A stretch of DNA of 64,000 nucleotides from positions 1 to 64,000 of the forward strand of contig NZ_PJME01000037.1 of assembly GCF_002954775.1 (NCBI RefSeq), in the 5' to 3' direction. Positions 17,021-25,501 of this stretch are shown here, one piece after another. Both the position numbers and the translations under genes were made by a program. Source of the stretch: Streptomyces geranii. GTDB lineage: Bacteria; Actinomycetota; Actinomycetes; Streptomycetales; Streptomycetaceae. The number at the start of each line of letters is the position of its first letter. Within the stretch, counting starts at the first letter, position 1. Under the pieces are notes generated by a model. The model saw only the letters and a program-made list of their open reading frames with translations. It was not told the DNA's origin and searched no databases.

Positions 17021-17710
17021 GTGTCCATATCCCGCCGTACCGCACGTTCCGTGCGATTTCTCGGTGTTGCCTCCGCCTCGGCCGCGCTCGCGCTGGGCGT
17101 CGCCGGCAACGCGTTCGCCTGCAACATCAGTGAGTTCTCCGCCGTCGCCAAGTGCGACGGCGACAAGGGTGTCATCAGCGTGACCGACAAGGACCCGTCG
17201 GGTACGCCCGCCACGGTCACCGTGTACCTGGGCGACAAGGTCATCGGCTCTGAGGACGTCGTGGGCACCCGTGAGGGCGTCACCGTCAACTTCTCGGAGG
17301 ACTGGGCGCCGAACACGACGTACCGCGTCCACGTCAAGGCCGGCCGTCAGGTCGACGAGTACATCAAGGGTGACGTGACCACCCCGGGCGAGGCCTGCAA
17401 GACGGAGCCGACCCCGACTCCGACCCCGCCGGCCTCGGAGACCCCGGAGCCGTCCGAGTCCGCGACGCCGACCCCGTCGGCATCGGAGCCCGAGGAGTCG
17501 GCGACCCCGACCCCGTCGGCCGACGAGAGCACCCCGGGTGCCCCCGCCAGCAGCGTTCCGACGCCCGCGGGCGGCAGCTCCAACCTCGCGGAGACCGGCG
17601 CCAGTTCGAACACGGGCGTGATCGCCGGCATCGCGGCGGCCTTGGTCGCCGTCGGCGGCGGCGCCGTCTTCTTCGGCATGCGCCGTCGTGGGACGTCGAG
17701 CAACAACTGA
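17021..17710 (+). CDS. LAETG-anchored surface protein (sortase E substrate)
   Basis: 229 residues: signal peptide (about 1-34, ending at A-F-A-C), a small beta-rich domain with two cysteines (35-125), a Thr/Pro/Glu/Ser wall-spanning stretch (about 128-185), then L-A-E-T-G near residue 190, a hydrophobic helix and the R-R-R-G tail. This is the full cell-wall sorting signal; LAxTG is the recognition motif of class E sortases of streptomycetes. The protein should therefore be covalently attached to peptidoglycan. The function of the globular part is unknown. GTG start, with promoter at 16907-16934. A strong terminator follows. Confidence 0.88.
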   Translation: MSISRRTARSVRFLGVASASAALALGVAGNAFACNISEFSAVAKCDGDKGVISVTDKDPSGTPATVTVYLGDKVIGSEDVVGTREGVTVNFSEDWAPNTTYRVHVKAGRQVDEYIKGDVTTPGEACKTEPTPTPTPPASETPEPSESATPTPSASEPEESATPTPSADESTPGAPASSVPTPAGGSSNLAETGASSNTGVIAGIAAALVAVGGGAVFFGMRRRGTSSNN

Positions 17711-17727
17711 CGTTCCGCCAGTACGTT

Positions 17728-17769
17728 GTGGCCCGACCCCGGAGCGCCAAGTTCCAGGGGCCGGGCCAC
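17728..17769. terminator. Bidirectional terminator between convergent genes
   Basis: A 13-bp stem with one mismatch (GTGGCCCGACCCC at 17728-17740 pairing with 17757-17769) closes a 16-base loop between the LAETG gene and the converging DinB-like gene. Confidence 0.8.
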
Positions 17770-17787
17770 ACCCCTGTAGTCAGGTCG

Positions 17788-18585
17788 TCACCCGAAGGTG
17801 GCCCTCTCTAGCCAGAACTCCAGCAGCTCCCGATCCCCGAGAACCTCCAACCGCGGGCTGTCCAGCGGCAGTCGGCGGTAGAAGGCGAGCAGGACGTCGG
17901 TGAGCGGCCCGCGCAGAGCGACGGTCGCCTTCTCATGCCCACGACGCCAGACGACACCGTCCTCGGTGAGTTCGACGAGCCACTCGGCGTTCAACTCGGG
18001 GGCGGCGTCCGTGGCATGGAGATGAATACTCCGCCCCGCCCCACGCAACTCCCGCGCCGCGTCGTGCGGATCGGTGCGCTGTACGAACTCGACGATCTGC
18101 AGCCACTCGTCGATGGCATCGGCGGCGATGTCGTCCGCGACCTCGTACGGCAGCCCGGCGGCAAGGGTCGCGTCGGCGCGGTGAACGGTGACCTCGTGGG
18201 CCATCCGCCGCGCCCAGAACCCCGAAGTGTGCACCCCGGCCCACGCCCACACCTTGGCGTCGGGCCCGGCCTCACGCAACGCCCCGACGACCAGCTCACC
18301 GGTCTCGGCGAGCCAGGCGTCCAACGCGGCGACATCCCCCTGAGCCTCGGGACCACCACCGAGAAATACCTGCGCCTCGTCGATCTCCTCCTCGGCCCGC
18401 GTACGCACCAACGCGTCCACCCACCGCAGGGCCCCACCCGTGTGCCGCACCAACTGCTCGAACGTCCAGTCGGGGCAGGTGGGCACGGTGGCGGACAGCT
18501 CGACACCGGAGGTGAGCACACCTCTCAACTGCCCGACCTGGTGGGCGATCTCATCGCAGTAGCGGCTGTGCGGGAGCGTCGTCAT
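17788..18585 (-). CDS. Maleylpyruvate-isomerase-family (DinB-like, mycothiol-dependent) protein
   Basis: 265 residues. The N-terminal four-helix domain has the family pattern: V-P-T-C-P-D-W-T-F-E-Q-L-V-R-H-T-G and W-A-R-R-M-A-H-E-V-T-V-H-R-x-D-A, with three histidines placed to bind one metal. The C-terminal part is the sterol-carrier-like domain often fused to it. Members transfer or use mycothiol, the actinobacterial thiol; most are uncharacterised. The start at ATG 18585 is preferred to a TTG two codons earlier. The gene stands alone and converges with the surface-protein gene. Confidence 0.82.
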   Translation of the reverse strand: MTTLPHSRYCDEIAHQVGQLRGVLTSGVELSATVPTCPDWTFEQLVRHTGGALRWVDALVRTRAEEEIDEAQVFLGGGPEAQGDVAALDAWLAETGELVVGALREAGPDAKVWAWAGVHTSGFWARRMAHEVTVHRADATLAAGLPYEVADDIAADAIDEWLQIVEFVQRTDPHDAARELRGAGRSIHLHATDAAPELNAEWLVELTEDGVVWRRGHEKATVALRGPLTDVLLAFYRRLPLDSPRLEVLGDRELLEFWLERATFG

Positions 18586-18614
18586 ACCCAAAACCCTAGT
18601 GCCGGGGCACCTTC

Positions 18615-18698
18615 AGCCCGTTGGGGGTCCCCCCTCTGGGGGAGTTTGAGGACGAGCGCGTTCAGCGCGATAGGGGGGTCTGGGGGCGCAGCCCCCAG
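18615..18698. repeat. Streptomyces intergenic repeat with GC hairpin
   Basis: The sequence between two same-strand genes contains a TTTGAGGACGAGCGCG core and ends in the hairpin CTGGGGGC-GCA-GCCCCCAG (18680-18698). A second C/G-rich hairpin lies at 18630-18645. Very similar GC-rich hairpin cassettes are scattered between genes in streptomycete genomes and often sit at transcript ends, so it may act as a terminator for the thiamine transporter operon's downstream side or for read-through in either direction. Confidence 0.55.
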
Positions 18699-18747
18699 GA
18701 ACGGGATGGGACGGGTAGGGGCGGCGGGGGCGAGAAAACCCAACCCC

Positions 18748-19770
18748 TCACCCAAGCACAACAGTCTCCCCCACCTCGAAGACCACCCCCACCACCTCCC
18801 CCAACTCCGGCGCCTCCCGCAACGCACAAGCCGCCTCCACCGAAGGTGCCCCCTCAGGCTGCAGCCGCACAGCGACATGCGTCCCCCGAAAGGTACGCGC
18901 GGCCACCACACACCGCAGCCCCTCCTCCACAGACACCAACCGCACCCCAGCAGGCCGCACCAACAACACCCGCACCCCCTGCGAACTCCCCTCGGGCACC
19001 GGCACCTTGCCCCACGCCGTATCCGCGACCTGCCCGCTCACCGTCCCCTCGACCACATTGTCGAAGCCGAGGAACCGAGCCACGAACTCATCGGCGGGCC
19101 GCTGCCAGACCTCAAGCGGTGTACCGGACTGGGCGATCAACCCGTCCCGCATCACGATCACCCGGTCGGCAAGGGCGAACGCCTCCCCCTGGTCATGGGT
19201 GACCGCAAGCACGGTCGTCCCCAACCGCCCGAAAAGCTCCCGGAGTTCGACGACAAGCCGCTCCCGCAACGAGCGGTCCAGCTGCCCCAGCGGCTCGTCG
19301 AGCATGAGCAACCGGGGCCGAGGCGCAAGGGCCCGGGCAAGAGCGACCCGCTGCTGCTCCCCACCGGACAACGCGGCAACAGCCCGCCCAGCGGCCCCCG
19401 GCAACCCCACCAGCTCCAACAACTCCCGCACCCGCAAGCCCTGTTGCTCCTTGGACACGTGATGCATACGCAGCCCGAAGCCGACATTCCCGCCGACATC
19501 GCGCTGCGGGAACAGCTGATGATCCTGGAACATCAGCCCGACCTCACGCTTGTGCGCGGGCACCCCGGCAAGGTCCCGCCCGTCGAGCAACACCCGCCCC
19601 GCGTCCAGGGGTTGAAGCCCGGCGACCACCCGCAGCAACGTCGACTTCCCGCTGCCGCTCGGCCCGAGCACGCACACGATCTCGTGCTCGGCGACATCGA
19701 GCCCGACCCCGTCGAGCACGGCCCGCGCCCCGAACCGTACGGTCGCGCCTTCGAGACTGAGCATGGTCAT
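18748..19770 (-). CDS. thiQ: Thiamine-type ABC transporter, ATP-binding protein
   Basis: 340 residues with Walker A GPSGSGKST, Q-loop in LMFQDHQLFPQ, signature LSGGEQQR, Walker B LLMLDEPLGQLD and the H-loop His in VTHDQ. A C-terminal extension of about 100 residues resembles the TOBE regulatory part of spermidine/iron-type ATPases. It is the last gene of a three-gene unit whose first gene lies behind a TPP riboswitch, which gives the thiamine assignment. Start ATG 19770 follows GGGGAG and lies 2 bases past the permease stop. Confidence 0.85.
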   Translation of the reverse strand: MTMLSLEGATVRFGARAVLDGVGLDVAEHEIVCVLGPSGSGKSTLLRVVAGLQPLDAGRVLLDGRDLAGVPAHKREVGLMFQDHQLFPQRDVGGNVGFGLRMHHVSKEQQGLRVRELLELVGLPGAAGRAVAALSGGEQQRVALARALAPRPRLLMLDEPLGQLDRSLRERLVVELRELFGRLGTTVLAVTHDQGEAFALADRVIVMRDGLIAQSGTPLEVWQRPADEFVARFLGFDNVVEGTVSGQVADTAWGKVPVPEGSSQGVRVLLVRPAGVRLVSVEEGLRCVVAARTFRGTHVAVRLQPEGAPSVEAACALREAPELGEVVGVVFEVGETVVLG

Positions 19771-19772
19771 CG

Positions 19773-21470
19773 TCAGAACTCCCCGGTCCGGTCGGTCCGC
19801 AGCCGCTCCAGCACCAGCAGGGCCACCGCGCACACCACCATCAAGATCGTCGAAAGGGCCATCGCCTGGCCGTAGTTGAGGTCACCGGGACGGCCGAGGA
19901 GCCGGGCCACGGCGACCGGCAGGGTCGGGCTGTCGGGCCGCGCGATGAACACGGTCGCCCCGAACTCCCCCAGCGACACCGCGAACGCGAACCCGGCCGC
20001 GACCAGCAACGCCCGCCGCACGATGGGCAGATCGACCTCGCGCCAGACCCGCCAGGGCGACGCCCCGAGCACGGCAGCCGCCTCCCGGAGCCGCCCGTCC
20101 ACGGCCCGCAGCACCGGCAGCATGGTCCGCACCACGAACGGCACCCCGACCAGCGCCTGCGCAAGCGGTACGAGGATCCAGCTGCTGCGCAGATCCAGCG
20201 GCGGCTCGTCGAGCGCGATGAGGAACCCGAACCCGACGGTCACCGCCGACACCCCGAGCGGCAGCATCAACAACGCGTCGAACCCTCGTACGATCCGCCC
20301 GGCATCGCGCCGGGTGAGCGCGACGGCGGCAAGCGACCCCACCACGACAGCGATACCGGTGGCGGCAAGGGCGTATTGAAGCGAGTTCCCGATGGCGGCG
20401 ATAGGCGCGACCAGAAAGATCCCGGAGTCGTCGCTGGTGAGCGCCCTGTAGTAGCCGAGACCGGCCCCGCCAGCCGTGTCGAACGACCGCTGCACAAGAA
20501 CCCCGAGCGGCAGCACGAGCAGCACGGCGATACTCACCAGCACCCCGCCCAGCAGCGCCCACTGCCCCCGCCCGCGCGGCCGGCGCGAGGTGATCTCCGG
20601 TGCCACGAGCCGCAGTACGCTCTCCCGCCGCCGTACCGTCCGGGCGTGCACGGCGAGGACCGCGCCCACGGCCACGAACTGGACGATCGTCAGGACAGCG
20701 GCCGTACCGAGGTCGAAGATCTCGGAGGTCTGCCGGTAGATCTCCACTTCGAGGGTGGCGAAGGTCGGGCCGCCGAGGATCTGCACGACCCCGAAGGAGG
20801 TGAAGGTGAAGAGGAAGACCATGAGCGCGGCGGCGGCGACGGCGGGCGCGAGAGCGGGCAGGGTGACCTGCCGCCAGGCCGCGAACCGCGAGGCCCCGAG
20901 CACCCGTGCGGCCTCCTCCTGCCGCGGGTCGAGCTGCGCCCAGAGCCCGCCGACGGTCCGCACGACGACCGCGTAGTTGAAGAAGACGTGCGCGAGCAGG
21001 ATCGCCCACACGGTCGTGTCCAGCCGTACGCCCCACAGCTCGTCGAGCAGCCCGCCGCGCCCGAGCAGCGCCAGGAACGCCGTACCGACGACGACGGTCG
21101 GCAGCACGAACGGCACGGTCACCACGGCCCGCAGAATCTGCTTGCCCCTGAAATCGAAGCGCGCGAAGACATACGCGCCGGGGAGCGCGATCAGCAGCGT
21201 GAGCGCGGTGGACGCGAGCGCCTGCCAGCAGGTGAACCAGAGGACGTGCCGGATACCGGAGTCGGCCAGCACGTCCCCGACCTGCCCGAACCGCCAGACC
21301 CCGTCGACGTGGAGCCCACGGGCGACGATCGCGGCGACGGGGTAGGCGAAGAAGAGCGCGAAGAAGAAGACGGGCAGCGCGAGCAGGGCACCGCGCAGTA
21401 CGGCACCCTTCGCGCGCCCGGCCGCCGGGGCTGTTCCTCGGGCGGCTACTTCAGTACGAGCGATGTCCAC
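19773..21470 (-). CDS. thiP: Thiamine-type ABC transporter permease, two-domain
   Basis: About 565 residues forming two tandem permease domains of six helices each, as in ThiP and iron-type permeases. Each domain has an EAA-like loop: E-A-A-R-V-L-G-A-S near residue 210 and E-A-A-A-V-L-G-A-S near residue 480, the contact points with the ATPase. It overlaps the upstream binding-protein gene by 25 bases (GTG 21470) or 37 bases (GTG 21482); neither has a good ribosome site, consistent with translational coupling. Transport substrate inferred from the riboswitch. Confidence 0.85.
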   Translation of the reverse strand: MDIARTEVAARGTAPAAGRAKGAVLRGALLALPVFFFALFFAYPVAAIVARGLHVDGVWRFGQVGDVLADSGIRHVLWFTCWQALASTALTLLIALPGAYVFARFDFRGKQILRAVVTVPFVLPTVVVGTAFLALLGRGGLLDELWGVRLDTTVWAILLAHVFFNYAVVVRTVGGLWAQLDPRQEEAARVLGASRFAAWRQVTLPALAPAVAAAALMVFLFTFTSFGVVQILGGPTFATLEVEIYRQTSEIFDLGTAAVLTIVQFVAVGAVLAVHARTVRRRESVLRLVAPEITSRRPRGRGQWALLGGVLVSIAVLLVLPLGVLVQRSFDTAGGAGLGYYRALTSDDSGIFLVAPIAAIGNSLQYALAATGIAVVVGSLAAVALTRRDAGRIVRGFDALLMLPLGVSAVTVGFGFLIALDEPPLDLRSSWILVPLAQALVGVPFVVRTMLPVLRAVDGRLREAAAVLGASPWRVWREVDLPIVRRALLVAAGFAFAVSLGEFGATVFIARPDSPTLPVAVARLLGRPGDLNYGQAMALSTILMVVCAVALLVLERLRTDRTGEF

Positions 21471-22546
21471 GACTTGACCCACTGGTCACGGTGTTCGGCG
21501 ATCTTCGCGGGGGCCATGGTCTCGGGGTCCTTGGCCTGCGGCCCGTACTCGGTGAACTCGGCGGGCACCTGGGCGCCCTCCCGCACGGGGTACACGAACA
21601 TGTTGAGCGGCATGTCCTCCTGGAAGGTCTTGCCGACGAGGAAGTCGAGCAGCGCCTTGCCACCGGTGGCGTTCTCGGCGTTGCTGAGCAGCCCCGCGTA
21701 CTCGATCTGCCGGAAGCAGGTGCCGGTCGAGACCCCGGTCGGAGCGGTGCTCGGCTTCGGGTCGGCGAAGATCACCTCGGCGGGCGGCGAGGAGGCGTAG
21801 GAGACGACGAGCGGCCGGTCCCCCTTGGCCTTCTTGCCGCCGGCCGACCCGGAGAACTCCTCGTTGTACGCCTGCTCCCAGCCGTCGACGACCTTGACGC
21901 CGTTGGCCTTGAGCTTCGTCCAGTAGTCCTGCCAGCCGTCGTCGCCGTACTTGGCGGCGCTGCCGAGCAGGAAGCCGAGGCCGGGCGAGGAGGTGGAGGC
22001 GTTCTCGGTGACGAGGAGGTCCTTGTAGGCGGGCTTGATCAGATCGTCGTACGACTCGGGCGGGGTCAGCTTGTGCTCGCTGAACCAGGCCTTGTCGTAG
22101 TTGACGCAGATGTCGCCGGTGTCGATCGGCGTGACCCGGTGCTTGTCGTCGTCGGTGCGGTAGGCGGGCAGGATCGCGGCGGCGTCCTTCACCTCGTACG
22201 ACTGGAAAAGCCCGTTGTCGAGCGCGCGGGAGAGGAGCGTGTTGTCGACGCCGAAGAAGACATCGCCCTGCGGGTTGTCCTTGGTCAGGATCGCCTTGTT
22301 GACGGCCTGCCCGGCGTCACCGTCCTTGAGGACCTTGACGGTGTACCCGGACTGCTTCTCGAAGGCGGCGAGGACATCCTTGGAGACGGCCCACGAGTCA
22401 TGGCTGATGAGGGTGACGTTCTTGGACTCCGTCGCCGACCCGCTGGAACTGTCACCGCCGGACGACCCGCACGCGGACAGCGTGACAAGCCCGAGCGCGA
22501 CGGCCACGGCGGTGGCCGCGAACGTGACCTGCTTGGTAGTGCTCAC
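21446..22546 (-). CDS. thiB: Thiamine-type ABC transporter substrate-binding lipoprotein
   Basis: 366 residues with a lipoprotein signal (hydrophobic stretch then L-S-A-C, Cys about residue 25) and a Ser/Gly linker. The mature domain resembles TbpA/ThiB: L-I-S-H-D-S-W-A-V-S-K-D-V-L at its start, then F-F-G-V-D-N-T-L-L-S-R-A, and the late P-L-N-M-F-V-Y-P-V-R. GTG 22546 follows AGGAGGA. It is the first gene after the TPP riboswitch, so it should capture thiamine (or its phosphates) outside the membrane for the permease and ATPase that follow. Confidence 0.9.
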   Translation of the reverse strand: MSTTKQVTFAATAVAVALGLVTLSACGSSGGDSSSGSATESKNVTLISHDSWAVSKDVLAAFEKQSGYTVKVLKDGDAGQAVNKAILTKDNPQGDVFFGVDNTLLSRALDNGLFQSYEVKDAAAILPAYRTDDDKHRVTPIDTGDICVNYDKAWFSEHKLTPPESYDDLIKPAYKDLLVTENASTSSPGLGFLLGSAAKYGDDGWQDYWTKLKANGVKVVDGWEQAYNEEFSGSAGGKKAKGDRPLVVSYASSPPAEVIFADPKPSTAPTGVSTGTCFRQIEYAGLLSNAENATGGKALLDFLVGKTFQEDMPLNMFVYPVREGAQVPAEFTEYGPQAKDPETMAPAKIAEHRDQWVKSWTSLVLK

Positions 22547-22637
22547 TGGACTTTTCCTCCTGGGATGACCAGGAAGAGACGCGGCCCTGCCCGGGACCCA
22601 TGGCGGGTTCCGGGCAGGGCGCAACAGCTTGAGTGGT

Positions 22638-22726
22638 GACCGAACTTCCTACCCAGAATGACCTGGGCGAGGTTCAGAGGGTCTGCGGGCTGTCCCGCAC
22701 TCTCAGCGCTGTGGCGCTCCCCTGTC
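22638..22726 (-). ncRNA. TPP riboswitch (THI element)
   Basis: On the reverse strand the conserved TPP-aptamer blocks appear in order: ACAGGGGAGCGCC, then CTGAGA (22701-22706), then ACCCTCTGAACCT (CTGAACCT at 22670-22677), then a CCAG...CTGGGT stem and the terminal AGGAAG (22645-22650). It lies about 95 bases upstream of the thiB-type gene, with a TTCCTCCTGGGATGACC region near the ribosome site, so it probably blocks translation or transcription of the transporter when thiamine pyrophosphate is plentiful. Confidence 0.95.
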
Positions 22727-22800
22727 GGAATATGAAGATATGTAGGTACGACGTAAGAGTACCGCCCGGTGGCCGCGGGCTACCGCCCGGTGCTCCCGAC

Positions 22801-23907
22801 CTACCGCTCGGTGGCCGCGAGCTGTCCGCAAGCCCCGTCGATCTCCTGCCCCCGGGTGTCCCGCACGGTCACGGGCACCCCGTGCGCGGCGATGGCCTCG
22901 ACGAACGCCTTCTCGTCCTCGGGCCGCGAGGCGGTCCACTTGGACCCCGGCGTCGGGTTCAGCGGGATCAGGTTGACGTGCACGGGCTTGCCCCGGAGCA
23001 GCCGCCCGAGCCGGTCACCGCGCCAGCCCTGGTCGTTGATGTCCCGGATCAGCGCGTACTCGATGGACAGCCGACGCCCCGACTTGGCCGCGTACTCCCA
23101 CCCGGCATCGAGGACCTCGCGGACCTTCCAGCGGGTGTTGACGGGCACGAGGGTGTCGCGCAGCTCGTCGTCCGGTGCGTGCAGGGAGATGGCGAGCCGG
23201 CACTTGAAGCCCTCGTCGGAGAACCGGTTGATGGCCGGCACCAGCCCGACGGTCGAGACGGTGATCCCCCGCTGCGACAGCCCGAGCCCGTCCGGCTCGG
23301 GGTCGGTCAGCGCGCGGATGGCGCCGACGACGCGCTTGTAGTTGGCGAGGGGCTCGCCCATGCCCATGAAGACGATGTTGGACAGCCGCGCGGGCCCACC
23401 GGGAATCTCCCCGTCCCGCAGCGCACGCATGCCGTCGACGATCTGATGCACGATCTCGGCGGTGGACAGATTCCGGTCGAGACCGGCCTGCCCGGTCGCG
23501 CAGAACGGGCAGTTCATCCCGCACCCGGCCTGCGAGCTGATGCACATGGTCACCCGGTCCGGGTACCGCATGAGCACCGACTCGACGAGCGTCCCGTCGA
23601 CCATCCGCCACAGGGTCTTGCGGGTGGTCTCCTGGTCGGTCGACAGATGCCGCACGACCGTCATCAGCTCGGGAAGCAGCGCTTCCTGGAGCTTGGCGCG
23701 CGAGGCGGCGGGGATGTCCGTCCACTCGGCCGGGTCGTGCGCGAGGCGCGCGAAGTAGTGCTGCGAGAGCTGCTTGGCACGAAACGGCTTCTCACCGATC
23801 GCGGCAACGGCCTCTTTACGCTCGGCGGGCGTGAGATCGGCGAGATGCCGCGGCGGCTTCTGGGCTCCGCGCGGGGCGACGAATGTGAGTTCTCCGGGCT
23901 TAGGCAT
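22801..23907 (-). CDS. rlmN: 23S rRNA (adenine2503-C2)/tRNA methyltransferase RlmN
   Basis: 368-residue radical-SAM enzyme with the C-x3-C-x2-C cluster motif (C-G-M-N-C-P-F-C-A-T-G), the second-cysteine region near the C-terminus (D-I-N-D-Q-G and Q-E-I-D-G-A-C-G-Q-L) and M-G-M-G-E-P-L-A-N. It methylates A2503 of 23S rRNA and A37 of some tRNAs, tuning fidelity and antibiotic response. Its ATG lies inside the left 40-bp attachment repeat of the integrated element. The protein is whole, but everything upstream of the start, including any native promoter, has been moved 17.5 kb away to the other side of the element. Expression must now start within the element end. Confidence 0.95.
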   Translation of the reverse strand: MPKPGELTFVAPRGAQKPPRHLADLTPAERKEAVAAIGEKPFRAKQLSQHYFARLAHDPAEWTDIPAASRAKLQEALLPELMTVVRHLSTDQETTRKTLWRMVDGTLVESVLMRYPDRVTMCISSQAGCGMNCPFCATGQAGLDRNLSTAEIVHQIVDGMRALRDGEIPGGPARLSNIVFMGMGEPLANYKRVVGAIRALTDPEPDGLGLSQRGITVSTVGLVPAINRFSDEGFKCRLAISLHAPDDELRDTLVPVNTRWKVREVLDAGWEYAAKSGRRLSIEYALIRDINDQGWRGDRLGRLLRGKPVHVNLIPLNPTPGSKWTASRPEDEKAFVEAIAAHGVPVTVRDTRGQEIDGACGQLAATER

Positions 23908-23927
23908 GGCTGTACCAGTGTCGCAGA
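23888..23927. repeat. attL direct repeat
   Basis: The perfect core AGTTCTCCGGGCTTAGGCAT plus GGC (23888-23910) is repeated at 41381-41403. After two mismatched bases, TACCAGTGTCGCAGA also matches. The core encodes the first residues of RlmN (M-P-K-P-G-E-L on the reverse strand), so recombination anywhere in it preserves the protein. Confidence 0.92.
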
Positions 23928-24227
23928 TCGAATCGTGTGACCTGGAGCGCGAGGCGGGGGTGGTGGTCGTTGTTGGTCGTCTCTGGTCGTCATGGGTCCC
24001 CCTCGGACGGCCCAGAGACGGCCCGGCCTACCGTGACCTGGGGCGCGTGTGCGCTGGTAGAGCCCCTGTATGTACAGGCACAGCGACCCCGCTCGCCTTC
24101 TCGTGGTTCAGGTTGACGACATCTCGTGTGCAGGTAGCAAGACCATGTTCCCGGCGGTGCAGCAGCGGATAGCATGCCAGGGAGGACACCAGTGTTCGGG
24201 CAAAGACCGCGCGAGGGAAGGAACCAG
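23908..24227. other. Element left end: arm-type repeats, palindrome and promoter-like sequence
   Basis: This non-coding stretch between rlmN and the first cargo gene holds three TGGTCGT heptamers spaced exactly 10 bases apart (23964, 23974, 23984), the palindrome CCTGTATGTACAGG (24065-24078), and a TTGACG (24113-24118)/TAGCAA (24135-24140) promoter-like pair reading toward the cargo genes. GGACGGCCCA at 24005 is echoed at 41302 near the other end. Confidence 0.5.
23964..23990. repeat. Three helically phased heptamers near attL
   Basis: TGGTCGT occurs at 23964-23970, 23974-23980 and 23984-23990, a 10-bp period that puts all copies on one face of the helix, 36 bases inside the attL repeat. This fits arm-type integrase or excisionase binding sites. 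The role is inferred. Confidence 0.55.
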
Positions 24228-24956
24228 GTGGACAAGCCGGAGCTGGTCAGCGACACCCTGGCGGTGGTGGTGCTGGGCGAGTTCGATCCACTTGTTGTCA
24301 CGCCACGCTGGCTTCGACAGATGGATCTGATCGGCGCCGAGGACTACGAGTCCTATCGAACCGACCTCATCAGCTCCAATGGCACCCTCGTTCACCTCGG
24401 CTCGATTGACCTCAAAGTATTGCCAGACACTCTTGAGGTCAAAACCGATGCTATCGACGACGTAGAGGTAGCCAGAGATTTGGCTGCTGGGATCTTGCTT
24501 TCATCAGGAACCCCACGCATCAGCGCGATGGGCATCAACCGTGTAGTGCACTTCTCGGCAAGGTTCGAAGAGTGGCACGCTATCGGCGATGCTCTGACAC
24601 CCAAGGATTTGTGGAATGACGTGCTGCACTTGCCGGGAATGGCGAACATCGGTATTTGCGCTGCACGAAACGACGGTTACAGCGGTTCCGTCAACATCCA
24701 GGTCCAGCCTTCCGTTGTAGTTCAGCCCGGCGTGTTCGTCTCAGTCAACGACCACCACACCCTCACCCAGGCGGCACCTCCCACCGGACGGACGGCACCT
24801 GCCCTTCCAGAGCAGACGAATCTAGATCGGTCGGTTGACAAGGTCGCCGTCGCCACAAAGATTTTGACCGAAGACTTCAGCAGCTCCCGCCTCCGCGCTC
24901 AGTCCATCATCGATCGCGTCGCATCCCTAGGGAGTGCGGCAAGGGGACGTCAATGA
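24228..24956 (+). CDS. Unknown cargo protein A of the MBL cassette
   Basis: 242 residues with no family I can name. It starts at GTG 24228 behind GGGAAGGAA; an ATG 54 bases upstream lacks a good site. The first about 190 residues look like an alternating beta/alpha globular domain: V-V-V-L-G-E-F-D-P-L-V-V-T-P-R-W-L, D-L-K-V-L-P-D-T-L-E-V-K and, near the end, V-F-V-S-V-N-D-H-H-T-L. The tail is polar. The plan loosely recalls the sporadic TIGR04255 proteins, a weak impression only. Codon use and base composition are less GC-rich than the chromosome. Its stop overlaps the next start (ATGA), so A, B and C are translated together. Confidence 0.75.
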   Translation: MDKPELVSDTLAVVVLGEFDPLVVTPRWLRQMDLIGAEDYESYRTDLISSNGTLVHLGSIDLKVLPDTLEVKTDAIDDVEVARDLAAGILLSSGTPRISAMGINRVVHFSARFEEWHAIGDALTPKDLWNDVLHLPGMANIGICAARNDGYSGSVNIQVQPSVVVQPGVFVSVNDHHTLTQAAPPTGRTAPALPEQTNLDRSVDKVAVATKILTEDFSSSRLRAQSIIDRVASLGSAARGRQ

Positions 24957-25501
24957 GGACCGCCACATCGTTCACTCCTCCTAGCCAAGCAGCCCAAAGC
25001 AGCTCACTGACTTCATCTGCTCTATCGGATTACGACGCTCCGAGGGCTCCGGTTGCCGCTGACCCCTCCAGACGACCTAGCGAAACCCAGACCCCCACCC
25101 AGTCGGAGCAGCCCCGCAGGAGCCCCTCGACTTGGAGCACCCACGCCCCCCATACACAGCCGATCATGCCGGGCACGCTCACCGGGCTAAACAAGTGGGA
25201 GGGAAAGATTCTCGCCGTCGACGAGGGATTCTTCACCGCAGAGCTGTACCCGATCGATCGCGAGGGAATATCCATCACAGCGGATTTTGATCGAGAATTG
25301 CTCGGCTCCGATGCTGCCAGCGCCGCGCCTGGCGACGTATTCTACCTATCAGTTCGCAAGGTAAGTTCTCCTGGAAAACGGCCGACCTTGACCGAGAGTC
25401 TACGACTTCGACGACTGGGCCGAATCACCCAAAAGGACGTACAAGACGTGTACGCCAAAGCTGACGCCCTCATGGAGCACCTTGAGCAGCTATTCGACTG
25501 A
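24953..25501 (+). CDS. Unknown cargo protein B of the MBL cassette
   Basis: 182 residues; ATG overlaps the stop of gene A by 4 bases. The first about 70 residues are Ser/Pro/Thr-rich and probably disordered. From residue 74 a compact domain follows with W-E-G-K-I-L-A-V-D-E-G-F-F-T-A-E-L, then P-G-D-V-F-Y-L-S-V-R-K and L-R-L-R-R-L-G-R-I-T, which looks like a small beta-barrel, ending in a helix (V-Y-A-K-A-D-A-L-M-E-H-L). An internal ATG at 25166 could give a domain-only form. No function is known. Its position between A and the MBL gene suggests it is a partner or regulator of the MBL protein. Confidence 0.75.
   Translation: MRTATSFTPPSQAAQSSSLTSSALSDYDAPRAPVAADPSRRPSETQTPTQSEQPRRSPSTWSTHAPHTQPIMPGTLTGLNKWEGKILAVDEGFFTAELYPIDREGISITADFDRELLGSDAASAAPGDVFYLSVRKVSSPGKRPTLTESLRLRRLGRITQKDVQDVYAKADALMEHLEQLFD

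Noticed and set aside
23908..24170. tRNA gene as the integration site
   Set aside because: No cloverleaf could be found near either attachment repeat; the core matches the rlmN start instead.
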